64,000 nt of DNA from Flavobacteriales bacterium UBA2104 (GTDB taxonomy: Bacteria > Bacteroidota > Bacteroidia > Flavobacteriales_D > Crocinitomicaceae): positions 62,001-126,000 of the forward strand of contig DCYS01000010.1 of NCBI GenBank assembly GCA_002331485.1, read 5' to 3'. Position numbers and translations under genes: made by a program. The notes under the pieces were generated by a model. It searched no databases. It saw nothing but the letters and a program-made list of their open reading frames with translations, and was not told the DNA's origin. This document shows, one piece after another, positions 33,462 through 41,237 of this stretch (its first letter is position 1; each line of letters opens with the position of its first letter).

Positions 33462-34718
33462 TTATTTGTGCTCAAAAAGCTGGCCATTCAAATAAACGGA
33501 TTCAATGTTGTTTTCCCCAAAAGAATATGGAATTCTTGCTAAAGCGTTCATTGGTTTGGTGATCAAAATATTTGCTTTTTTTCCAATACTTATGGATCCA
33601 TGTGTTTCAGCAAGATCCATGGCGTCAGCTGAATTTATTGTGATTGCATTCAACGCTTCGATCGGGGTCATGTTCATTTTAGCACAGGCCAAAGAGGTGA
33701 GAAACTGCATGTTGCCAGATGGCGCTGAACCTGGATTATAATCAGATGCAATCGCCACAGGTAAATTATTTTCGATCATTTTTCTGGCCTTTCCATATGG
33801 AATCGATAAGAAAAATGAACACCCTGGAAGTAGTGTTGGAATACACTCTGATCCTTTCAGTGCATCAATATCACCGTCATCCATTTCCTCAAGGTGGTCA
33901 ACAGATCTTGCACCTCTATCCACAGCAGATTTTACACCTCCCATAACAGAAAATTGATTGACATGCACCTTTGGTGTAAGGCCATATTTTGCGCCAGCAT
34001 CAAGAATTTCATTCATTTCATCAACCGTGAAATAATTTCTCTCACAGAAACAGTCGATATAATCAGCTAATCCTTCTTCATGAATTTTAGGAAGCATTTC
34101 GTTGATCATAAGATCAATATAACCTCTTCTGTTTTCTTTATATTCTTTCGGAATGGCATGAGCTCCTAAAAAAGTAGCCTTGATTGTCATTGGAGAAGCT
34201 TCTTTCAATCGTTTTACGACACGAAGCATTTTTAATTCCGCTTCAGTGGTAAGACCATATCCAGACTTGATCTCAATCGCTCCAGTTCCGTATTGCACTA
34301 GTGAGTGAATTCGATTCAATGCGTCTTCAAAAAGCTGATCTTCATCCATGTGTTGAAGTTTACCAGCGGAATTCAGAATACCACCTCCTTTTAATGCGAT
34401 CTCTTCGTAACTCAGACCTTTTATACGATCCTCGAATTCCCCTTCTCGGGTATCTGCAAAGATGGCATGTGTATGAGAATCACAGAATGCAGGTAAAACA
34501 AATTTTCCTTCGGCATCGATCACTTGAAGGTCTCTCCAATCAGTGATTCCTCCCCAGTCATCCATACTTCCATAAGCCACGATCGTATCATTTTCAATGG
34601 CCAAAAAAGCATTTTCAAGCATGTCATCGATCTGCATAGCAGCTCCTGCTTTAGCTTTAGTTAATTGGTCATTTACCTGAAAAAGGCCTTTTATGTTTTT
34701 GATCAAGATCTTGCTCAT
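33462..34718 (-). CDS. hutI: Imidazolonepropionase
   Basis: A 418-residue amidohydrolase that opens imidazolone-5-propionate to N-formimino-L-glutamate in histidine degradation. HTH (82-84) provides zinc ligands, followed by the family blocks LSYEEIALKGGGILNSAGKL, EIKSGYGL, FLGAHAIP, CERNYFT and SVDHLEEM, with IASDYNPGSAPS near the C-terminus. The length is normal. No hutU, hutH or other hut gene is nearby, so the pathway is either scattered or elsewhere. A TTTG-N19-TAATTTTG promoter lies upstream. Confidence 0.95.
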   Translation of the reverse strand: MSKILIKNIKGLFQVNDQLTKAKAGAAMQIDDMLENAFLAIENDTIVAYGSMDDWGGITDWRDLQVIDAEGKFVLPAFCDSHTHAIFADTREGEFEDRIKGLSYEEIALKGGGILNSAGKLQHMDEDQLFEDALNRIHSLVQYGTGAIEIKSGYGLTTEAELKMLRVVKRLKEASPMTIKATFLGAHAIPKEYKENRRGYIDLMINEMLPKIHEEGLADYIDCFCERNYFTVDEMNEILDAGAKYGLTPKVHVNQFSVMGGVKSAVDRGARSVDHLEEMDDGDIDALKGSECIPTLLPGCSFFLSIPYGKARKMIENNLPVAIASDYNPGSAPSGNMQFLTSLACAKMNMTPIEALNAITINSADAMDLAETHGSISIGKKANILITKPMNALARIPYSFGENNIESVYLNGQLFEHK

Positions 34719-34743
34719 TCCCTTACGTTTTTTTATCCGGTTT

Positions 34744-34770
34744 CAAAATTAATTAAAGGTTGGTGCAATC
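34744..34770 (-). promoter_or_regulatory. Promoter of hutI
   Basis: On the minus strand the -7 element TAATTTTG (34744-34751) is preceded, after 19 nt, by a TTTG that matches the -33 element of Bacteroidota promoters. The hutI ATG is at 34718. Confidence 0.5.
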
Positions 34771-34842
34771 CAAATCTAAATTTCGTTCGTAGATGGTTCA
34801 GAAGCTCAACATGTAGCGTTAGTTTCTTATGGTTTAGTGTAG

Positions 34843-34884
34843 ATGGCTGGACACCGTAGTAGTGTGTCTGGCCATTTGTTTTTT
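34843..34884 (+). terminator. Intrinsic terminator without an upstream gene (possible small RNA)
   Basis: ATGGCTGGACAC (34843-34854) and GTGTCTGGCCAT (34864-34875) form a 12-bp stem with two G-U pairs, followed by TTTGTTTTTT on the plus strand. The only upstream gene, hutI, runs the other way. The terminated transcript should begin within 34719-34840, so a small RNA is possible. No homology to a named RNA family is seen. Confidence 0.45.
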
Positions 34885-34957
34885 AGGCGGTTTTCTATCG
34901 AGATACTTTGAATAAAAAAGAATCCACACAACTGCTTACTAAACAAACTATTTTCGT

Positions 34958-34965
34958 TATTTTTG
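34958..34965 (+). promoter_or_regulatory. Bacteroidota -7 element (TATTTTTG) for prs
   Basis: An exact TAnnTTTG match 20 nt upstream of the ATG at 34986, downstream of the solitary terminator. Confidence 0.55.
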
Positions 34966-34985
34966 TCCCCTCAAATCAAGTCGCT

Positions 34986-35924
34986 ATGTCTATTGAAGTA
35001 AAAATATTCGCGGGACGCGCTTCCAAGCATTTAGGAGAGCAAATAGCTAAAAGCTACGGTATTGCTCCAGGAAATGTAATTGTTTCTGAATTCAGTGATG
35101 GAGAATTTCAGCCATCATTTGAAGAAACAGTGCGTGGACAGGATGTTTTCATCGTTCAGTCGACAATGCCACCAGCAGACAATTTAATGGAGTTGTTGTT
35201 GATGATCGATGCGGCTAAGAGAGCTTCTGCCAGAAAGATCATTGCCGTAATTCCTTATTTTGGTTTTGCTAGACAAGACCGAAAGGATAAGCCTCGTGTA
35301 GCGATAGGTGCAAAATTGGTTGCGAACATGTTGACTGCAGCAGGAATGAACCGATTGATGACAATGGATCTTCACGCTGATCAAATTCAAGGTTTCTTTG
35401 AAGTTCCTGTTGATCATTTATATGCTTCAACAGTATTCTTTCCAGAAATCCAAAAAATGGCAGAGTCTGGAAATGTTGTAATGGCAGCACCAGATGTTGG
35501 AGGAGCGAAAAGAGCAAATTCATACGCTAAGAAATTAGATCTTGGACTTGCGATCTGTCATAAGCAACGTAAGAAAGCTAACGTGATCTCTGAAATGACA
35601 GTGATCGGGGATGTAGATGGAAAAGATGTTGTTATTGTTGATGATATGTGTGATACTGCTGGTACATTGACGAGAGCTGCTGATCTTTTGATCGAAAGAG
35701 GAGCTAAAAGTGTTCGTGCTTTCTGTACGCACGCTGTTCTTTCAGGTCCAGCATACGAGCGTATTGAAAACTCGAATATTACTGAATTGATCGTAACAGA
35801 TACAATTCCATTGACAAAAGAATCTGATAAGATTCGCGTGATCAGTGTTACTGAATTATTTGGTGACGTGATCCAAAAGCTCGTTCACAACGAGTCGATA
35901 AGTAAGCATTTTGTAATCTCATAA
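34986..35924 (+). CDS. prs: Ribose-phosphate pyrophosphokinase
   Basis: A 312-residue enzyme making PRPP from ribose 5-phosphate and ATP. Present are FSDGEFQPSFEETVRG, the flexible loop with FARQDRKDKPR, MDLHADQIQGFF, and the PRPP-binding loop VIVDDMCDTAGTL. The frame could be extended to a TTG at 34908, but that stretch contains the promoter element, and family members begin near SIEVKIFAGRAS. rplY follows after 11 nt, a conserved Bacteroidota pairing. Confidence 0.96.
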   Translation: MSIEVKIFAGRASKHLGEQIAKSYGIAPGNVIVSEFSDGEFQPSFEETVRGQDVFIVQSTMPPADNLMELLLMIDAAKRASARKIIAVIPYFGFARQDRKDKPRVAIGAKLVANMLTAAGMNRLMTMDLHADQIQGFFEVPVDHLYASTVFFPEIQKMAESGNVVMAAPDVGGAKRANSYAKKLDLGLAICHKQRKKANVISEMTVIGDVDGKDVVIVDDMCDTAGTLTRAADLLIERGAKSVRAFCTHAVLSGPAYERIENSNITELIVTDTIPLTKESDKIRVISVTELFGDVIQKLVHNESISKHFVIS

Positions 35925-35935
35925 TAAATAATAAA

Positions 35936-36583
35936 ATGAAAACAGTACAATTGAGCGGTTCGCCAAGAGCGAACGTAGGGAAGAAGGACGCCAAGGAGGT
36001 TCGACGCAATGGAGGTGTTCCTTGTGTACTTTACGGTTCAGGAGAGCAAACGTATTTCTCCGTTCGTGACGTAGACATGGAGAAATTAATTTTCTCTCCA
36101 GATGTATATCAAATTGAAATTGATATCGATGGAACTAAGAAAAAAGCGATCATTCAGGAGCTTCAAATGCACCCTGTAACTGATAAGCCAGTTCACGTTG
36201 ATTTTCTTGAACTTCAAGATGATAAGCCAGTAAAAATTGGTATTCCAGTAAGAACAACTGGTCGATCTAAGGGTGTATTGAACGGTGGTCGTTTACAAGT
36301 GATCTTTAGAAGATTGAATGTAGAAGGTCTTCCAAAAGATCTTCCAGAGATGGTTGAACTTGATATTTCTCCATTGAGAATTGGTCAGTCAATCCGAATC
36401 AGAGATATTGAGATCCCTGGTATTAAGTTATTGCATGCTTCTGACGCAGTAGTAGTTTCCGTTAAAATGGCACGTGGTGCAGTTGACGAGGAAGACGAGG
36501 AAGAAGGAGAAGAAGGTGCAGAAGGAGAAGAGGGAGCAGCAGAAGGAGAAGCTTCCGAAGGAGGAGAAGAGAAAGAAGGATAG
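35936..36583 (+). CDS. rplY: 50S ribosomal protein L25/general stress protein Ctc
   Basis: A 215-residue protein of the long L25 (CTC) type that binds 5S rRNA. It has the N-terminal L25 domain (VQLSGSPRANVGKKDAKEVR, GGVPCVLYGSG) followed by the TL5-type beta domain and a Glu/Gly-rich acidic tail from about residue 187. The long form is normal in Bacteroidota. It shares a transcript with prs and is followed by a clear terminator. Confidence 0.95.
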   Translation: MKTVQLSGSPRANVGKKDAKEVRRNGGVPCVLYGSGEQTYFSVRDVDMEKLIFSPDVYQIEIDIDGTKKKAIIQELQMHPVTDKPVHVDFLELQDDKPVKIGIPVRTTGRSKGVLNGGRLQVIFRRLNVEGLPKDLPEMVELDISPLRIGQSIRIRDIEIPGIKLLHASDAVVVSVKMARGAVDEEDEEEGEEGAEGEEGAAEGEASEGGEEKEG

Positions 36584-36606
36584 TCTTCTTACTATATATT
36601 TCTTAC

Positions 36607-36637
36607 AAAAGCGTTCCAGAAATGGAGCGCTTTTTTT
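36607..36637 (+). terminator. Intrinsic terminator after prs-rplY
   Basis: AAAAGCGTTCCA and TGGAGCGCTTTT form a stem (one mismatch) around GAAA, followed by a T-run, 23 nt after the rplY stop. Confidence 0.8.
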
Positions 36638-36678
36638 GTAACCTATTTTTTACGAGTGGATTATGATTATAAAACACC

Positions 36679-37518
36679 ATGCAAAAACTCCTTGTTCTTT
36701 TATTCGTTCCACTTCTTTTTTCGAATGTTCAAACAACTGAAATATCTCATTCAACCGATCTACATGCACTTGTAAGTTCTGGTGAAGTAAAATGTGAGAT
36801 CTTGACAAATGGTGGATATAACGAATCTTCTATTAAACTAAAACTTATAAATAGTGGGAAAGGTAGAAGGGTGCTGATTCCGGCAGGCACAAGGTTTACA
36901 AGTTCGCTCAGTGAAGAACAGGATCTAGTTATTCCGGAAGATCTAATTGTTGCTTTACCCCGAAATACGGATAAAGAATACAACGTTGATGCCTACTGTG
37001 TGCAACAATCGAATTTGTCACCATCTGAAGGAGAATCGTTTGGTTTGTCAAAAGAAACTGATCAAGACCTGTTGAAAGTACTCAACTTTATGAGTGGAAA
37101 AGAGTTTGAGACAGATATAATTCAAGATGCGATCTGGTCTGTGACAGATGGTTCGAGCATAGCTAGTATTGACAGGAGCAATCCAAAGTGTGAAGAACTT
37201 AGAAAATACTTATCTGAAATTACAGGACAGGAAGATGTTTGGTACGACCTTGATAGAGATCATTATGCAAATGAGTCTCGAGAAATCGTTGCTGAAACCA
37301 AAGAGGTGTCGGGAAACATAGCGTATGAAGCTACGCAAACTGGTAGTGTTAAAATGCAAGTGACAACAGAAGAGGGGAGAGTAATTCGAGAATTAGGTGG
37401 AGGGATGCCAATTTCCCGTTTAGGTAAATATAAGTTTCGTTTTAGCATGAAAGTCCAAGGTTGGGATCAAGGTGTTTATTTTGTTCAACTGAAATTGGGA
37501 GATAATGTATTTCATTAG
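36679..37518 (+). CDS. Exported protein of unknown function (279 aa)
   Basis: A 279-residue protein with a signal peptide (about 1-18), then a beta-sandwich-like first half with RRVLIPAGTRFTSSLSEEQD. A central segment has a helical block, TDIIQDAIWSVTDGSSIASI. The C-terminal third (from about 210) is a short Ig-like unit, with RFSMKVQGWDQGVYFVQLKL, similar in feel to a sorting or adhesion domain. I do not recognise a family. It stands alone between the prs-rplY terminator and the PorP/SprF gene. Confidence 0.6.
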   Translation: MQKLLVLLFVPLLFSNVQTTEISHSTDLHALVSSGEVKCEILTNGGYNESSIKLKLINSGKGRRVLIPAGTRFTSSLSEEQDLVIPEDLIVALPRNTDKEYNVDAYCVQQSNLSPSEGESFGLSKETDQDLLKVLNFMSGKEFETDIIQDAIWSVTDGSSIASIDRSNPKCEELRKYLSEITGQEDVWYDLDRDHYANESREIVAETKEVSGNIAYEATQTGSVKMQVTTEEGRVIRELGGGMPISRLGKYKFRFSMKVQGWDQGVYFVQLKLGDNVFH

Positions 37519-37612
37519 GTAGCTTTTGAAGTCTAAAGATAGAATCGTCTTTAATTTTTAGAAGACTCAACCATTTTTGTATTTTTAGCGTCTACTGTTC
37601 AGCGAACAATTG

Positions 37613-38647
37613 ATGCTTATGAAACGAATCGTTCTATTTTTTGTAGTTATTGTCTGGTCTTTTATCTCAACAGCTCAGGATGTTCATTTTTCTCAGATGA
37701 GGTTTTCGCCTTTTACGGTGAATCCAGGACTTGCGGGATTAGAAGGTAAGATCCAGGGAATTGTGAACTATCGATCTCAATGGAACAGTGTTGCTGCTCC
37801 GTTTACTACTCTTGGAGCGTCTTTCGATATGAGATTTGAACCTTTTCGTCGAGATGGCGGTTATTTGGCAGGAGGAATTAACTTCTTTCATGATGTTGCA
37901 GGCGACCTTAATATGACGACGTCTAATGTGAATCTCAACCTTGCTTATCATTTACCTATTAATTCTGAAAGTACGATCGGTCTTGGAATGCAAGCCGGAT
38001 ATGCTCAGAGAGGCTTAGGAAGTTCTGATGGACTGTGGGAATCACAATACAACGGGTCAACGTTTGATCAAGCTATCGCCAGCGGTGAGTCTTTTCAGTC
38101 GATGAATTTTGGTCATATAGATGCAGCGGCCGGAGTTGTTTACAATTATAATTCTTTATCGAATAATTCATTCAATTCAGGAGGGTTTAGATTATCTGCA
38201 GGATTGTCTGTTTTTCATATAAATAGACCTTCCTATTCTTTTATCACAGGTGGAGAGGATGATCTACACATGCGATATTCTGGATTTGTTCGTGGAGCAT
38301 TCAACTTAGGAGATTCGAAATGGCAAATGTTGCCGGGAGCATATTATCAGCAGCAAGGAGGTCACCGCGAGATCTATGCAGGTTCATATTTTCAATACAC
38401 GATCAATGGCGGGTCACAACGAACAGGATTCAAACAGAATTTCTCCATTGCATATGGTGCTTACTATCGTTTAGGCGATGCATTCGTGAATAAGTTATTA
38501 GTCAATTTTGCGGAATACAGTATTGGTATGGCTTATGACTTGAACGTTTCTTCACTTACGCAGGCTAGTCGAGGAAGAGGAGGTATCGAGTTTATGTTGC
38601 GATACAATCTTACTGAGATGAGAACCACTCGAGCGAGGATCAATTAA
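37613..38647 (+). CDS. PorP/SprF-family T9SS membrane protein
   Basis: A 344-residue outer-membrane beta-barrel protein. Signal peptide, then QDVHFSQMRFSPFTVNPGLA, the PorP/SprF hallmark, followed by YRSQWNSVAAPFTTLGASFD and a closing aromatic strand. In F. johnsoniae SprF is needed to export the adhesin SprB through the type IX secretion system, and PorP has a related job in P. gingivalis. The adhesin partner often lies next to the gene but is not adjacent here. Start codons at 37613 and 37619 are both possible. Confidence 0.88.
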   Translation: MLMKRIVLFFVVIVWSFISTAQDVHFSQMRFSPFTVNPGLAGLEGKIQGIVNYRSQWNSVAAPFTTLGASFDMRFEPFRRDGGYLAGGINFFHDVAGDLNMTTSNVNLNLAYHLPINSESTIGLGMQAGYAQRGLGSSDGLWESQYNGSTFDQAIASGESFQSMNFGHIDAAAGVVYNYNSLSNNSFNSGGFRLSAGLSVFHINRPSYSFITGGEDDLHMRYSGFVRGAFNLGDSKWQMLPGAYYQQQGGHREIYAGSYFQYTINGGSQRTGFKQNFSIAYGAYYRLGDAFVNKLLVNFAEYSIGMAYDLNVSSLTQASRGRGGIEFMLRYNLTEMRTTRARIN

Positions 38648-38704
38648 AAAACAAAAGGCGCCCTCTCGCACGCCAGATGTTCTCTCTACTTTGTATTTTA
38701 ATTT

Positions 38705-39514
38705 CTAGAAGTTCAGACTTAAACCTGCTGAGAATGGTGCATAGTCTGGTCCTTTATTTGATTCGAATAGACTATTCAGACCGTAGTTTGCAAACACCGT
38801 GAAGTTACCTACTCCCATTCTAACACTTGCATCGATCAAGAAAGGATTCAAATGATAGTGTCCTTTATTGATGTCTTTTCTCTTTTGATCCTGGATCACA
38901 TACTTTTGCTTTAAACGCGATCCAATTCTGTAGCTAACAACTGCACCTGCAGAGAAGTGAAAGCTTTTGTCAGGATCATTACCTGGCATCAATGTGAAGT
39001 AGATTGGTGCAGAGATATACGATGCGTTTAAAAAGTTCTTATCAAATGATTTTGTACTGTCAGCAGCATTAAAGATCGTCGTGTCATTATATGCTAATGT
39101 AGATGTAGTCGACTTAAACGCATATCTGTTAAATCTAAATCCAAGTCCGGTGAAGAATCTAAACTTTTCTGTTCCAATTCCAGTGTTAAACTCCCAAAGA
39201 TTAAGATTGATCATGAAGCTCTTTGCGTAATCCAACTCTAGATAAACATTGTTAGGATCGTTATTGATTCCAAAATCGTTTGAAGTGAAGTATCCGTTCA
39301 TTCCGAATTCTAACCCTCTCCAGTGATTAACATCCCACTTTCCGTCGTCCTCATTATCTCCAATGACAACAGTAGTATCTTCATCGTTATCTGTTGTAAT
39401 GGTGATCACTCGACCTTTATATGAGATCTTTGTTGTGTCCTGTTCTTTTTCTTCCTGAGCATAAACTGATACTCCAATTAAAAGTGCTAGTAAAACTGTA
39501 AATGTATTTTTCAT
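38705..39514 (-). CDS. Outer-membrane beta-barrel protein, probable ECF-sigma target
   Basis: A 269-residue protein: signal peptide MKNTFTVLLALLIGVSVYAQ, a Thr/Asp-rich linker, then a PorT-like outer-membrane barrel (from about residue 60) with alternating hydrophobic strands and terminal FSAGLSLNF. It is the third gene of the sigma/anti-sigma/barrel set. Its own upstream sequence carries TGTAAC-N16-CGTC, the same arrangement as upstream of the sigma gene. A role in envelope stress or surface remodelling is inferred from that context only. Confidence 0.75.
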   Translation of the reverse strand: MKNTFTVLLALLIGVSVYAQEEKEQDTTKISYKGRVITITTDNDEDTTVVIGDNEDDGKWDVNHWRGLEFGMNGYFTSNDFGINNDPNNVYLELDYAKSFMINLNLWEFNTGIGTEKFRFFTGLGFRFNRYAFKSTTSTLAYNDTTIFNAADSTKSFDKNFLNASYISAPIYFTLMPGNDPDKSFHFSAGAVVSYRIGSRLKQKYVIQDQKRKDINKGHYHLNPFLIDASVRMGVGNFTVFANYGLNSLFESNKGPDYAPFSAGLSLNF

Positions 39515-39537
39515 AATTTCTCTATTTTATTTTCCTG

Positions 39538-39566
39538 TAAGACGACCAACTCTTTGATTTGTTACA
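39538..39566 (-). promoter_or_regulatory. ECF-type promoter (TGTAAC-N16-CGTC) of the barrel gene
   Basis: On the minus strand -35 TGTAAC (39561-39566) and -10 CGTC (39541-39544) are separated by 16 nt. TTA follows, and the ATG at 39514 is 26 nt downstream. The sequence and spacing match the promoter ahead of the sigma gene at 41138-41163, and the flanking GGT before CGTC is also shared. GTAAC/CGTC boxes are typical ECF recognition elements. Confidence 0.65.
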
Positions 39567-39574
39567 GCAAAAAT

Positions 39575-40633
39575 TTATTTTTTTGCAATTCTTTCAAATT
39601 TGAAGTCACCAAGCTGAAAAACAGTGCGTTTGCGGTCATCTTCTTTGTTTGTAGAAAGTACTGGTTGATCATTTTTATTGACGCTTGCCAATGTATTATT
39701 TAATAATCCTTCAAGATTTGGCTTACGTTCTTCATTCAATACTTTTTTACGTTGCAAGTAAGCTGTTGTTAACTCCATTATGGTTGGAATTTCTTCTTTG
39801 ATCTTTTGATTTGCCTTCTCATCTTCGGTTTTTTCCTTTGAAAGTGAAGGATTGATCGAAGCAACAATATTATTCAGCTGATTTGCCTTTATAGTTGAAA
39901 CTGACTGTTTATTATTTGGATCTTGTCCTTCATCAGAATGAAGTTTGATTGTTTTCCCCGAATTAACTCGATCACCGTTATTTTCAGTGCCAGAAGAATT
40001 ATTTGCTAATGAATAAGAGTTCGTGAATGTCGCTTCATTATTAATAGTAGCGTTTTTATTGCTTGTATTAAATTGGATCTGATCAACTGAATGTCTTTCA
40101 ACACCCATCTGAGCCAAACCATTCATGTCGTATTTGTTTTCAGGTTTGAATGGATTGATCAGGAAGAACAATGCCATTGAAGCAGCAGCAACTCCAATCA
40201 ACCAGTTGCGTGTTGCAATCGAAATTATCGGTGTTTCCTCATTTAGCAATTCATTTTTGTGAGGATAAATAATAGTCTCTTCTGGAAGTTTCGCTCTCTT
40301 GAACTGATCAAACTTTTTTGCAAGTTCAGGATGAGAATCAACAAATGTGATTACACTTCTCATTTCGTCATCTGAAAGATCACCTTCGAAATAAGCTATA
40401 AAGAAGAATTCATGATTTTTTTCATTGATGGTTTCAAAATCAATAAGCTCTTTATCAAATTCATCTTTAGGGGCGGTAATTGAAACATCATCCAATAAAG
40501 ATAGTGTCTCACCATCGTCCAATTCTGGGTGTTCTTTTAGGAAAGTAGTGAGTTCAGCCTTTTGGACATCTGAAAGGTTCCCCTCCCAAAGGTCAAGTAA
40601 AAAGGCTTCATAATTTTCTTTATTGATCTTCAT
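39575..40633 (-). CDS. Probable transmembrane anti-sigma factor with duplicated sensor motif
   Basis: A 352-residue protein. The first 140 residues hold two similar blocks, YEAFLLDLWEGNLSDVQKAE and HEFFFIAYFEGDLSDDEMRS, each ending in HPEL. A single transmembrane segment (144-160) is followed by a long polar, Asn/Ser-rich external part. It follows the ECF sigma gene with a one-base TAATG overlap, the classic arrangement of a sigma factor and its membrane anti-sigma. I see no CHCC zinc motif, so the anti-sigma domain is of the Bacteroidota type. The sensing signal is unknown. Confidence 0.7.
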   Translation of the reverse strand: MKINKENYEAFLLDLWEGNLSDVQKAELTTFLKEHPELDDGETLSLLDDVSITAPKDEFDKELIDFETINEKNHEFFFIAYFEGDLSDDEMRSVITFVDSHPELAKKFDQFKRAKLPEETIIYPHKNELLNEETPIISIATRNWLIGVAAASMALFFLINPFKPENKYDMNGLAQMGVERHSVDQIQFNTSNKNATINNEATFTNSYSLANNSSGTENNGDRVNSGKTIKLHSDEGQDPNNKQSVSTIKANQLNNIVASINPSLSKEKTEDEKANQKIKEEIPTIMELTTAYLQRKKVLNEERKPNLEGLLNNTLASVNKNDQPVLSTNKEDDRKRTVFQLGDFKFERIAKK

Positions 40634-41112
40634 TATATTACTGCTTCTAATTTTCCAATATATTTTTGTAGCTGTTTTCTGGCTCTATAGATATAAACTT
40701 TTACCTGTGACGCGTTCAGTTCGAGAATGTCTCCAATTTCATCATAACTATATCCTTCATAGTCGCGCAATAAAATTGCAGATCGCTGAATCTCCGGAAG
40801 AATTGCTAAAGCCTTATTTAAAATTTCTTTTAGATCAGTTGTTTCCTGACTGAATGTTGGCTCTTTATGATATTCATCAATGGATATCACCTTATTTTTC
40901 TTCTTACTATCTAAGAACTTATTGTAGACAGTTCGGAATAAATATGACTTAACTTTTTCGGCCTGGATCGTTTCTCTTTTGATCCATACTTTTTCAAAAG
41001 CATCTTGAACGAGGTCTTGAGCTGTTGATTCATCCTTACTTAATTTAATTCCGAATCGATACAACCCGTCGCTATACTCTTTTACTGCGTTATTGTATTC
41101 TTTCTTGTCCAC
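40633..41112 (-). CDS. RNA polymerase ECF sigma factor
   Basis: A 159-residue ECF sigma factor. Region 2 (about 5-75) includes DESTAQDLVQDAFEKVW and KSYLFRTVYNKFLDSKKKNK. Region 4 (about 95-155) includes LPEIQRSAILLRDYEGYSYD, EIGDILELNASQVKVYIYRA, with the helix-turn-helix that binds the -35 element. It is followed by its probable anti-sigma gene with a TAATG overlap. A TGTAAC-N16-CGTC promoter is 25 nt upstream, so it probably activates its own transcription and that of the barrel gene. Confidence 0.9.
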   Translation of the reverse strand: MDKKEYNNAVKEYSDGLYRFGIKLSKDESTAQDLVQDAFEKVWIKRETIQAEKVKSYLFRTVYNKFLDSKKKNKVISIDEYHKEPTFSQETTDLKEILNKALAILPEIQRSAILLRDYEGYSYDEIGDILELNASQVKVYIYRARKQLQKYIGKLEAVI

Positions 41113-41137
41113 GTTTTAGCTTTATTTTCACTAGCAA

Positions 41138-41163
41138 GACGACCAACTATTCAATAAGTTACA
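41138..41163 (-). promoter_or_regulatory. ECF-type autoregulatory promoter of the sigma gene
   Basis: On the minus strand TGTAAC (41158-41163), a 16-nt spacer and CGTC (41138-41141), with the sigma ATG at 41112. Same boxes and spacing as the barrel-gene promoter, with the shared block AGTTGGTCGTCTT covering the -10. Confidence 0.65.
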
Positions 41164-41193
41164 GCTAATTTTAATTTTTTTTTGAAATAAAAA

Positions 41194-41220
41194 AAGCAGC
41201 TGAAAATCAGCTGCTTAAAT
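41194..41220 (-). terminator. Intrinsic terminator of the T9SS surface-protein gene
   Basis: AAGCAGCTGA and TCAGCTGCTT form a perfect 10-bp stem around a 3-nt loop. On the minus strand the stem is followed by TTTTT, 22 nt after the stop codon at 41238. An A-run on the other flank makes it potentially two-way. Confidence 0.8.
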
Positions 41221-41237
41221 TTTACAAAATTTCTTAA

